The notes under the pieces are model-generated. The model did not search any database. It had not been told where the DNA came from and saw nothing but the letters and a program-made list of their open reading frames with translations. A DNA stretch of 6,117 nt from Fibrobacteres bacterium CG2_30_45_31. Lineage in GTDB: Bacteria; Fibrobacterota; Fibrobacteria; Fibrobacterales; Fibrobacteraceae. The stretch lies in assembly GCA_001873075.1 (NCBI GenBank), contig MNYL01000206.1, forward strand, positions 1-6,117, in the 5' to 3' direction. Shown piece after piece: positions 1 through 6,117 of this stretch. The translations under genes were made by a program, and so were the position numbers. The number at the start of each line of letters is the position of its first letter. Within the stretch, counting starts at the first letter, position 1.

Positions 1-295
1 GAGCCGGGGTTTTCAAAGTGTCCGTCGCTGTTTTTGAAGAATCTTTTTGTGATTCTTCATACAATTCATAAATACTTTTCTTTACTTTGTTAGTTAAAGA
101 ATCGGATTTTGCGTACTCTTCCTGTTCTGCGTTACATTGGCGAAGTTCTTCTTCTAACCATTCGCGCTGATCTACAGATTGTCCCATGTGGTCTAAACGA
201 TATTGAATCTCGGCACACACGGGCTTTTGGCGTTGGGATGCACATCCTACCAAGAAAAGTATTATCATAAAAATGAGATAATGATAAAATTTCAT
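1..295 (-). CDS. Small lipoprotein, partial (C-terminus beyond the left edge)
   Basis: An open frame starts at ATG 295-293 and stays open to base 1, giving 98 visible residues. The N-terminus is a lipoprotein signal: MKFYHYLIF, a hydrophobic stretch, then the lipobox LVGC (Cys18) followed by Ala-Ser. The mature protein should therefore be lipid-anchored; Ala-Ser at +2/+3 would not by E. coli rules retain it in the inner membrane, so an outer-membrane location is likely. The body is charged, rich in Glu, Gln and Lys and probably helical (about residues 36-85). It has two cysteines besides the lipobox one, Cys27 and Cys54, which could form a disulfide. A good Shine-Dalgarno sequence fixes the start. 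It lies 25 bases after the PorZ-like gene on the same strand, so it is probably in that operon. I recognise no family and assign no function beyond lipoprotein. Confidence 0.85.
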   Translation of the reverse strand, partial: MKFYHYLIFMIILFLVGCASQRQKPVCAEIQYRLDHMGQSVDQREWLEEELRQCNAEQEEYAKSDSLTNKVKKSIYELYEESQKDSSKTATDTLKTPA

Positions 296-301
296 AAGAG
301 A

Positions 302-307
302 TCCTTT
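302..307 (-). promoter_or_regulatory. Ribosome binding site of the small lipoprotein gene
   Basis: Read on the minus strand the bases are AAAGGA, six bases ahead of ATG 295-293. This is a near-consensus Shine-Dalgarno sequence at ideal spacing and supports this start for an ORF that is otherwise cut by the window edge. It is the clearest ribosome binding site in the window; the PorZ-like, dsbD and glycogen synthase genes have weak or no recognisable ones. Confidence 0.7.
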
Positions 308-320
308 TGCAAAATTCTGA

Positions 321-2579
321 TTAATGAATAATCAGCAATTTTCCCATTTCTTTTTTCTTCCCTTTTTTAATAAGGTAGTGATATACACCAGGAGCCACAA
401 GACGACCAGAAGCATCTTTGCCATTCCATTCGCAACGCCCCCCTAAAAGTGCATTGCCTTGAAAAGACTGAACGAGATGCCCACCTGCATTGTAAATCAA
501 TAGAATCGCGTCTTCGGAGATATTATCAAATACAACCACAGACATATTCTTTGGAAGAAAGGGGTTCGGATAAACTTTCACTGGGTAAGCAGCACTATCA
601 GTCATGAATTGAGCGGCATTTCTTAAATCTTTGCGTAAGTATCGAGAAGCCCCTGTGCCATGAGCAAACCAAATGGCCCCCTGAACAGGATCAATGGCTA
701 TGTCGTAAACCAAATTACTTAATAAACCATTTCGCATTTTAAAATTTTCAGCAACGAGCGTATCCGCCGTTTTACCTGTGGGAGTGAGCATAAAAACACC
801 TTGGTCTATGGTGCCAATCCAAATACGATCCTGAACATCAATTTTAACCGAGGAATGGTTCGCCCTACGATATCCAGAGACTTTATAGGGCATTTGTACA
901 GAATCTAAACCGGCTTCCCAATAGCCAAAAGAGGAATAGGAAACGCCCCATAAACGACCTTGTGAATCCAAGTCCATATCTATAAGATATCCATTCTCTG
1001 TCGATGGATAAGTTTTTCGTTGTACATCAAGTAGTTGCCCGCCATTTTTAGAAGGAGGGGGGAAAGTAAAGACATCCAAAGATCCCTTCCCCTCAACACC
1101 ACCATCTGACTCCCCTGCACTAGAATAAAGAACCCAAGATTCCCCATCCTCAGAAAGTGTGGCACGCAAAGGTCCTGAAAAAGGAGTACTCCCCACACCA
1201 TTGGCGCAACTGACTTCCCCAGTAAGATCAATGAAAGCAATCCCATATTTCGGCTGAGACCAAAAAGAAACCAAAAAGCCTGAATTATCCGGTGCCGCAG
1301 TGACGCCTCTTGATACAATGAAGTTTGTAGAATAATTATCCATGCAAGTCGCCACTGAAACACCAATCAGTCGATCTAGAACACTTCCATTTTGTGAATA
1401 AAGCCAATAACCAATTCCCCAAGTGCTCATCAAGCCTTGACCATTAGGAAGCAGTGCGGTATTTTTATTCCGGTGATTTATATTCTGCTGACCATAAAAA
1501 GGACCAATAGGTACGCTAGTGACTGGCCCCCATGAAGACGCGAGATTCCAAGCCCAGGCACCCACATTGGAATAACCAAGAACGCCTCCGGTGGAAATGG
1601 GCTCTAATGCATAAAGTTCCTCTAAAGAATAACCCGTCCAATTAGATACCAGTGTGATTTTTCCTTTGTCAATGACCCATGCCGAATCCGTACCCACCAA
1701 ATAAGAATAACCGTCTTCATTGAAAATCCATTTCACTAACGAAGTGTCTCCTTTCATTAAGGGCGCTTTATCTAAAATATTCCCTTCCAGAACAATCTTA
1801 CACACACCTTCACAGGCAGACGTTTCTTTCTTTGTGGAATCAAATTGAAGGGTTCCCGAACTAAATCGAGTCACGAGAGAATCGCCGCAGAAGCCCATTG
1901 CGCTGATAGACACAGAAAGATCCGTATTCGATACCGTTTTAGTGATCGTCCATGAAGCTGGGTCCGCAAGCAATCGATCATCTGCCATACTTTCCCAAGA
2001 CATTTTGCGAACATATACAGAATTACCAATGGCAACAAATAAAGAATCACCTTTAATTTCAATCGCCGAAACAGGAGTACTCTCCAATAGAGTAGACCCT
2101 ATACGGGTAAGGCTAATAATAGATTTCCCTGTAAGGAGATCCACAAAAGCCAACTTTTTAGCAAAGCCCAAAATCATTACGGTTCCTTGAATCCGCACCA
2201 AATCGGGAACTAAGAAATCCCCAGATTCTAAAAAGGATCGGTTTAACACTTTGAACTTTGAAGAAGATATCAGACTGGCAATAATCCCTTGTTCAGAGAC
2301 CGCGTATAACCCAGCAGGTGCCGAAACAACACCGCGCATTTTGGTTGCTTCTAACCCATCTTCCGAAGTAAAGTTTTCACTTGCTCCATCGCGAGAAATA
2401 ATGCGAATGCCACCATCGGTCGCAAGAAAGAGAAATCCATTAGCCACCGTTGCTGAGTAAAAAGGCTTGGGAATAGCAAAGCCCTCCCACGAAGCGGCAT
2501 AGCAAGAGGAGGCAACAAGCCCGATTAAAGAAAGTTTTCTAACTGAAGAGAATAAGTATGTTGAGTAGCTCACCCTCAA
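321..2579 (-). CDS. PorZ-like exported beta-propeller protein with C-terminal T9SS sorting/FlgD-like domain
   Basis: The 752-residue protein begins with a signal peptide (basic SSVRK, hydrophobic LSLIGLVASS, probable cleavage after CYA at residue 28). Residues about 31-650 look like beta-propeller blades: short strands with repeated patterns such as DGGIRI (55-60), the NFTSEDGL loop (69-76), DPASW (206-210), DRIWIGT (584-590), RNGLLSN (616-622) and GAIWFAHGTG (634-643). These match the style of PorZ and two-component-regulator propellers. The C-terminal domain (about 667-752) has VYPNPF at 669-674 and a FlgD-Ig-like segment WNGKDASGR with APGVY, typical of type A T9SS sorting domains. P. gingivalis PorZ, a partner of the PorU sortase in the surface attachment complex, has nearly the same length and plan. 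A role in T9SS is inferred; a generic T9SS cargo propeller is the alternative. No ATG is near the N-terminus: the start is TTG 2579 or GTG 2573, just after an in-frame TAA. Confidence 0.75.
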   Translation of the reverse strand: MRVSYSTYLFSSVRKLSLIGLVASSCYAASWEGFAIPKPFYSATVANGFLFLATDGGIRIISRDGASENFTSEDGLEATKMRGVVSAPAGLYAVSEQGIIASLISSSKFKVLNRSFLESGDFLVPDLVRIQGTVMILGFAKKLAFVDLLTGKSIISLTRIGSTLLESTPVSAIEIKGDSLFVAIGNSVYVRKMSWESMADDRLLADPASWTITKTVSNTDLSVSISAMGFCGDSLVTRFSSGTLQFDSTKKETSACEGVCKIVLEGNILDKAPLMKGDTSLVKWIFNEDGYSYLVGTDSAWVIDKGKITLVSNWTGYSLEELYALEPISTGGVLGYSNVGAWAWNLASSWGPVTSVPIGPFYGQQNINHRNKNTALLPNGQGLMSTWGIGYWLYSQNGSVLDRLIGVSVATCMDNYSTNFIVSRGVTAAPDNSGFLVSFWSQPKYGIAFIDLTGEVSCANGVGSTPFSGPLRATLSEDGESWVLYSSAGESDGGVEGKGSLDVFTFPPPSKNGGQLLDVQRKTYPSTENGYLIDMDLDSQGRLWGVSYSSFGYWEAGLDSVQMPYKVSGYRRANHSSVKIDVQDRIWIGTIDQGVFMLTPTGKTADTLVAENFKMRNGLLSNLVYDIAIDPVQGAIWFAHGTGASRYLRKDLRNAAQFMTDSAAYPVKVYPNPFLPKNMSVVVFDNISEDAILLIYNAGGHLVQSFQGNALLGGRCEWNGKDASGRLVAPGVYHYLIKKGKKKEMGKLLIIH

Positions 2580-2631
2580 AAGTTACCAAAAACAAATCTT
2601 CAAGAGGAGCTTGTTACTCCTTCAATGCCCC

Positions 2632-3183
2632 TTAGATGTTGCGATCTCTTAAAAATCGCATGGATTGAACCATCTTTTTGGCTATCGTTGACTTGGAGAC
2701 TTTGAACATTTTTGCAAGTTCATGGAGGCTAAAACCTTTCTTATGGTGCAGGTACAGAAGAAATTTATCCACTGTAGAAAGGTCTTTTAGCATTTGTTCT
2801 ACTAATATGGAAATTTCCATATTTTTATCATGAGGACAAGGATCTACTGCATTTGTAATATAGTTGTACGGAAGATCTCGAAAAAGCATGTCTCCCCTAC
2901 GAGTCCGGCGGCGAATATAATCCAAACATTGGTTCTTTGCCACCAGAAATAACCAAGCGGTCGGATTGGTGTGATTTTCCAAAGAACTCGCATTACGATA
3001 TAACTTGATAAAAATTTCTTGCATTGCATCGTCCACAAGATCTTGATCCTTAATCCTGCGGAGGCATTGTTTGTAAATTTGTTCTGAGTGCATGTTCCAA
3101 AAATGCAAGACAGTACTTTTTTGCGGAACAATGGTATTATTGTCCTGCAATTTGTATTTTTTAATTGATCGTGAAGAAGGCAT
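2632..3183 (-). CDS. RNA polymerase ECF-type sigma factor (sigma-70 family)
   Basis: This 183-residue protein has the two-domain plan of ECF sigma factors. Region 2 spans about residues 27-97: the region 2.2-like core DLVDDAMQEIFIKLYRN (48-64) and the -10-recognition helix around AWLFLVAKNQCLDYIRRRTR (76-95). Region 4 spans about 122-180 with the helix-turn-helix FSLHELAKMFKVSKSTIAKK (151-170). The length is normal for the family. The open frame continues upstream to an ATG at 3279, but that would overlap the start of dsbD on the other strand, and the extra 32 residues look unlike a sigma N-terminus, so I chose ATG 3183 (MPSSRS). The ribosome binding site is weak (GGA six bases upstream). No anti-sigma gene adjoins it; the next gene on the strand is the PorZ-like gene 52 bases on, a possible target or operon partner. 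The class is clear, the regulon is not known. Confidence 0.9.
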   Translation of the reverse strand: MPSSRSIKKYKLQDNNTIVPQKSTVLHFWNMHSEQIYKQCLRRIKDQDLVDDAMQEIFIKLYRNASSLENHTNPTAWLFLVAKNQCLDYIRRRTRRGDMLFRDLPYNYITNAVDPCPHDKNMEISILVEQMLKDLSTVDKFLLYLHHKKGFSLHELAKMFKVSKSTIAKKMVQSMRFLRDRNI

Positions 3184-3195
3184 AAATTGTCCAAA

Positions 3196-3208
3196 CCGAA
3201 GTATTCGG
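3196..3208. repeat. Short palindrome between the divergent sigma and dsbD genes
   Basis: CCGAA and TTCGG form a perfect 5-base inverted repeat around a 3-base centre (GTA), in the 44-base gap between the sigma start (3183) and the first dsbD ATG (3228). The site could be an operator serving both genes, but a repeat this short can occur by chance. Confidence 0.3.
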
Positions 3209-3227
3209 AATACCCCCCACAGCCGAG

Positions 3228-5060
3228 ATGGAATGTATGAATTGTGACGGAATAAATTTGGTAAAAAAAAGTTTAGCAATTAATCAATTGCAAGCGTTTA
3301 TGTGTGTTGTTGCGTTTTTGTTGATTGTGCCGAGGGCGGTTTTCGCCGATGGGCCTGTCATTGAAATGAACAATATGCCGCCACCACAAATTGCCCTCTT
3401 TTATCCAGAAGGTTCGATATCCGTTGGGACAAAAGTTACAATAAAGGTAATCATCCCCAAACGTTGGCACATAAATGCAAATATTGCCGCCGATGAATTT
3501 TTAAAACCCTCGACGATTGAAATTGCGGCGAAGGGTCTTACCTTTGATGCTCCCTTATGGCCACCAGCGCTAAAAGAATACAGCGATGCATTGGAACTCG
3601 AAAATCTGATTTTCAAAGATACGCTCCAAATATTAATTTCTGTAAAAAGTATTTCACTAGGTTACGACTCCACGACGACCAACGTGACATTTGGGTATCA
3701 AGCCTGTAGCAACTTTATCTGTCTCGCGCCTAACCAAGTGCGAGCGACAGTAGGCAATAAAGCTCTGGGAGAGGAACAAGACAAAAGCTTGCTTCCTTCA
3801 AAAAAAAAATCTACTGAACCCTTAGCCCTTTTGCTTTTGTTCGCCTTTCTCGGCGGACTCGTTCTCAATTTGATGCCCTGCGTTCTGCCGGTGCTTTCAT
3901 TGAAACTTTTTAGTCTTATTAAGCATTCTCGCGAATCAAAAAAACATCTCTTTGCTCTTGGATTGGCTCTGACCACAGGGGTGCTTATTTCCTTCTGGGT
4001 GCTTGCCGCATTAATTGTCATTGTGCGTATGGGGGGGGGTAATGCAGGCTGGGGAATGCAATTCCAGAGCATTGGTTTTATTGCCTTTATGGTTGCTATT
4101 CTCTTCACATTCGCAACGAGCTTATTTGGAGCTTTCGAGGTTTGGCTCCCCAGTAAAACACTCACTCAAATGGATAAAGCAACCCATAAAGACGGTATTC
4201 CCGGAGCTTTTTTCACAGGCATTCTTTTAGTCCTTCTCAGCACGCCTTGTTCGGCACCTTTTTTGGGAACCGCGATGGGTTTCGCTTTTGGAGCCTCCAT
4301 ACCGCTTCTTTTTTTATTCTTTACCGTCGCTGCATTGGGCCTTTCCTTTCCGTACATACTCGTGAGCGTATTCCCTAAAGCTTTGAAAGTTTTTCCCAAA
4401 CCGGGAGCTTGGATGCAAAAGCTTCAAAAATTGATGGGCTTATTGCTTTTGGGAACTGCCGCGTGGCTCTTGTGGATAGCCTTTGGGGTCACAGGCGAAA
4501 AAGGAATGACCTCCATTTTGATTCTAGGAATTTCCTGCGGCATTTCTGGCGCTATTTTGGGTAAATTAGCCCCTCCTCACAAGCCCTTTTACCGTGAAAT
4601 CATTGCGGCTGTGATGCTGATTGTAGTGAATGTTTGCTTGTGGCTGTACGTTGTAGAACCCCGTATCCATGACGACTTGACTCAAAAAGCCAAAGCAACC
4701 GAAATACAGGCACTCGACAAAGAAGGTTGGTACCGTTATTCCCCTGAGTTAATGAAATATTTTGAAGCCGAGGGCCGCACCGTTTTTGTTGATGTTACCG
4801 CAAGTTGGTGTCTGACCTGCAAAGCGAACGAAGCGGCCGTACTGGCTCGTGATACTGTGGATAACTTATTTGAGCATTATAATGTGGCTAAAGTCAAGGC
4901 GGACTGGACCACCCAAAACAAAGATATAAGCGACTTGCTTGTCCTTTTGGGTCGGAGTGGTGTCCCCGTATACGCTGTGTTTCCAAGATCCAATTTCGAA
5001 AATCCCATTGTCCTCCCGGAAATTCTTACAGTAGATGCAATCGAAGGTGTGCTCAAGTAA
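3228..5060 (+). CDS. dsbD: Thiol:disulfide interchange protein DsbD
   Basis: DsbD moves electrons from cytoplasmic thioredoxin across the inner membrane to periplasmic partners such as DsbC-, DsbG- or CcmG-like proteins. All three modules are visible in 610 residues. A signal peptide ends at about VFA (38-40). The periplasmic alpha domain (about 41-185) carries the cysteine pair Cys160/Cys165 after GYQA. The membrane domain (about 198-477) has eight hydrophobic segments and the paired cysteines Cys218 (LMPCVLP) and Cys341 (STPCSAP). The thioredoxin-like gamma domain (about 500-610) has the WCLTCK active site (Cys528, Cys531) and cis-Pro580 in SGVPVY. The length is slightly above that of E. 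coli DsbD. Three starts are possible: ATG 3228, ATG 3237, and TTG 3258, which has CGGA at six bases and would give a more usual signal peptide beginning VKKS. The gene ends in tandem TAA codons. Homopolymers A10 (3800-3809) and G9 (4031-4039) lie within it. It diverges from the sigma gene. Confidence 0.95.
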   Translation: MECMNCDGINLVKKSLAINQLQAFMCVVAFLLIVPRAVFADGPVIEMNNMPPPQIALFYPEGSISVGTKVTIKVIIPKRWHINANIAADEFLKPSTIEIAAKGLTFDAPLWPPALKEYSDALELENLIFKDTLQILISVKSISLGYDSTTTNVTFGYQACSNFICLAPNQVRATVGNKALGEEQDKSLLPSKKKSTEPLALLLLFAFLGGLVLNLMPCVLPVLSLKLFSLIKHSRESKKHLFALGLALTTGVLISFWVLAALIVIVRMGGGNAGWGMQFQSIGFIAFMVAILFTFATSLFGAFEVWLPSKTLTQMDKATHKDGIPGAFFTGILLVLLSTPCSAPFLGTAMGFAFGASIPLLFLFFTVAALGLSFPYILVSVFPKALKVFPKPGAWMQKLQKLMGLLLLGTAAWLLWIAFGVTGEKGMTSILILGISCGISGAILGKLAPPHKPFYREIIAAVMLIVVNVCLWLYVVEPRIHDDLTQKAKATEIQALDKEGWYRYSPELMKYFEAEGRTVFVDVTASWCLTCKANEAAVLARDTVDNLFEHYNVAKVKADWTTQNKDISDLLVLLGRSGVPVYAVFPRSNFENPIVLPEILTVDAIEGVLK

Positions 5061-5116
5061 TAATGTTTGCTATTTGTAATATCCGCAATCCGTTCTAAAA
5101 ACTTAGATTTACGCCC

Positions 5117-6117
5117 ATGAAAGTAGCCTTGTTGACAAATGAATTTCCTCCAGAAATCTATGGAGGTGCAGGTATTCATGTTAAATACCTTAGCCGCGAA
5201 CTCCAGGAACTGTGTGAAGTGGAAGCTCGCTGTTTTGGTCTTCAAAATGATACCGAAAAGAATCTGCATGCCCTTGGTTTTTCTCCAAAAATCAAAGCGC
5301 AACCCACCGATGTTCGATTCAACAAGATTTTGAATCCCTTGGATATTAATTTGCAATGGGCCGCATCGCTCCCCCCTGTGGACGTGATTCATTGCCATAC
5401 TTGGTACAGCCATTTTGGTGGCGTTTTAGCAAGTCGCCTTTTAGAGTGCCCTGTGATTCTTACCACTCATTCTTTGGAACCCCACCGCCCGTGGAAGAGT
5501 GAGCAATTGGGTGAGGGCGGCTATGCCATGAGTTGCTGGCTCGAGCGTTCCGCTTACGAAACTGCAGATGGTGTCATCGCTGTGAGCGAAGGCATGAAAC
5601 GCGATGTCATGAAACTTTATGGTGTGCCGGAAGATCGTGTTCAAGTGATCTACAACGGCATTGATCCGGATTTTTATACCCCTACTTTTGATAATGCGAT
5701 TCTTGCCAAATACGGCATAGATCCCAGCAAGCCGTTCGTGCTTTTCGTGGGACGCATTACCCGTCAGAAAGGGATTTCCCAGCTGATTGATGCAATTCCT
5801 CATTTAGCCCCAGGCGTGCAAGTGGTTCTCTGTGCAGGCACCCCCGATACACAAGAACTCGCTGAAGAATGCAAGACAAAGATTGCAACACTCCAAGCAA
5901 CCCGTGAGGGTGTCATTTGGGTTCAAGAGATGATGCAGCACTCAGAACTCCGCGTACTCTATTCTCATGCCACCGTTTTTGTGACTCCTTCTCTTTACGA
6001 GCCTTTCGGAATTATCAATCTTGAAGCCATGAGTTGTGGGACCCCAGTCGTGGGGAGCGCTGTCGGTGGCATTCCAGAAATTATCGTCGATGGAAAAACC
6101 GGATTTTTAGTTCCTCT
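5117..6117 (+). CDS. glgA: GT4-family glycogen synthase / maltose-1-phosphate synthase (Corynebacterium type), partial at the 3' end
   Basis: The frame opens at ATG 5117 and runs off the right edge after 333 codons; the family is usually a little under 400 residues, so several dozen C-terminal residues are missing. The N-terminus MKVALLTNEFPPEIYGGAG is the hallmark of this family, with the glycine loop GGAG (16-19) that binds the nucleotide sugar phosphate. Other landmarks are HCHTW (92-96), THSLEPHRPWK (117-127), GRITRQKG (212-219, with phosphate-binding Arg213 and Lys218) and the E-x7-E signature Glu295/Glu303 in EPFGIINLE. The enzyme transfers glucose from ADP-glucose. Mycobacterial members of this clade (GlgM) build maltose-1-phosphate from glucose-1-phosphate rather than extending glycogen, and sequence alone does not decide between the two. 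No ribosome binding site is visible ahead of the ATG. It starts 56 bases after dsbD, so it may be read from the same transcript, though no pathway link is apparent. Confidence 0.9.
   Translation, partial: MKVALLTNEFPPEIYGGAGIHVKYLSRELQELCEVEARCFGLQNDTEKNLHALGFSPKIKAQPTDVRFNKILNPLDINLQWAASLPPVDVIHCHTWYSHFGGVLASRLLECPVILTTHSLEPHRPWKSEQLGEGGYAMSCWLERSAYETADGVIAVSEGMKRDVMKLYGVPEDRVQVIYNGIDPDFYTPTFDNAILAKYGIDPSKPFVLFVGRITRQKGISQLIDAIPHLAPGVQVVLCAGTPDTQELAEECKTKIATLQATREGVIWVQEMMQHSELRVLYSHATVFVTPSLYEPFGIINLEAMSCGTPVVGSAVGGIPEIIVDGKTGFLVP

Noticed and set aside
307..2579. PorZ-like protein as a lipoprotein through the VASSC sequence (Cys26)
   Set aside because: Ala at -3 fits the lipobox poorly, and a type I cleavage after CYA fits better; a T9SS-type C-terminal domain also goes with a soluble exported precursor.
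2587..2621. Possible intrinsic terminator between the sigma and PorZ-like genes (minus strand)
   Set aside because: The stem is only five base pairs with a seven-base loop, and the T-run does not directly follow the stem, so I do not call it a terminator; it is mentioned as a possible structure in the findings.
3184..3279. N-terminal extension of the sigma factor to ATG 3279
   Set aside because: It overlaps the start of dsbD on the opposite strand, has no resemblance to sigma region 1 or 2, and a normal-length ECF sigma results from ATG 3183.
3251..3279. Minus-strand promoter-like pair TTGCTA and TTTATT with 17-base spacing, upstream of the sigma gene
   Set aside because: Each box matches the consensus at only four of six positions in an AT-rich stretch that encodes the DsbD N-terminus; this is expected by chance and not supported otherwise.
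3698..4399. Antisense open frames inside dsbD
   Set aside because: They have low-complexity, basic-rich translations with no domain pattern, and the sense frame is a complete DsbD; they are shadows of its codon bias.
5061..5116. Search for a terminator or promoter between dsbD and the glycogen synthase gene
   Set aside because: I see no hairpin with a T-run and no convincing -35/-10 pair; the gap holds only a second TAA right after the dsbD stop and AT-rich sequence.
4877..5413. Minus-strand open frame of 178 codons across the dsbD/glycogen synthase junction
   Set aside because: It overlaps two confident sense genes and shows no recognisable domain or ribosome binding site.

Overview
The window carries five protein genes and no RNA gene, insertion sequence, CRISPR array or long repeat that I could see. 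The moderate base composition, a secreted beta-propeller protein ending in a type IX secretion (T9SS) sorting-type domain with a YPNPF motif, a full-length DsbD, and a 'Corynebacterium-type' GT4 glycogen synthase together suggest a Gram-negative bacterium of the Fibrobacterota/Bacteroidota (FCB) group. Fibrobacter or a close relative is my best guess. This is inferred from protein style, not from a database search.

The left half (1-3183) is read on the minus strand. In transcription order it holds a 183-residue ECF-type sigma factor (3183-2632), a 752-residue exported PorZ-like double-propeller protein with a C-terminal sorting/FlgD-like Ig domain (2579-321), and a small lipoprotein that runs off the left edge (295-1). 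The gaps are 52 and 25 bases, so co-transcription is plausible, and the three genes look like an envelope/secretion module with its own regulator. In Porphyromonas the ECF factor SigP controls por genes and PorZ belongs to the cell-surface attachment complex of the T9SS, which makes the pairing here suggestive.

The right half (3228-6117) is read on the plus strand, divergent from the sigma gene across only 44 bases. The 610-residue DsbD thiol:disulfide interchange protein (3228-5060) has all three functional parts and all six key cysteines. It is followed after 56 bases by a glycogen synthase/maltose-1-phosphate synthase of the GT4 family (from 5117), cut by the right edge before its last few dozen residues. 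DsbD carries reducing power from the cytoplasm to the periplasm, while the glycogen gene is ordinary carbon-storage metabolism. I see no pathway link between these two.

The points most worth a second look are the sigma/PorZ-like/lipoprotein string, the uncertain non-ATG start of the PorZ-like gene, two long homopolymers (A10 and G9) inside dsbD, and the possible maltose-1-phosphate-synthase activity of the GT4 enzyme. Nothing in the window amounts to a clear new system.
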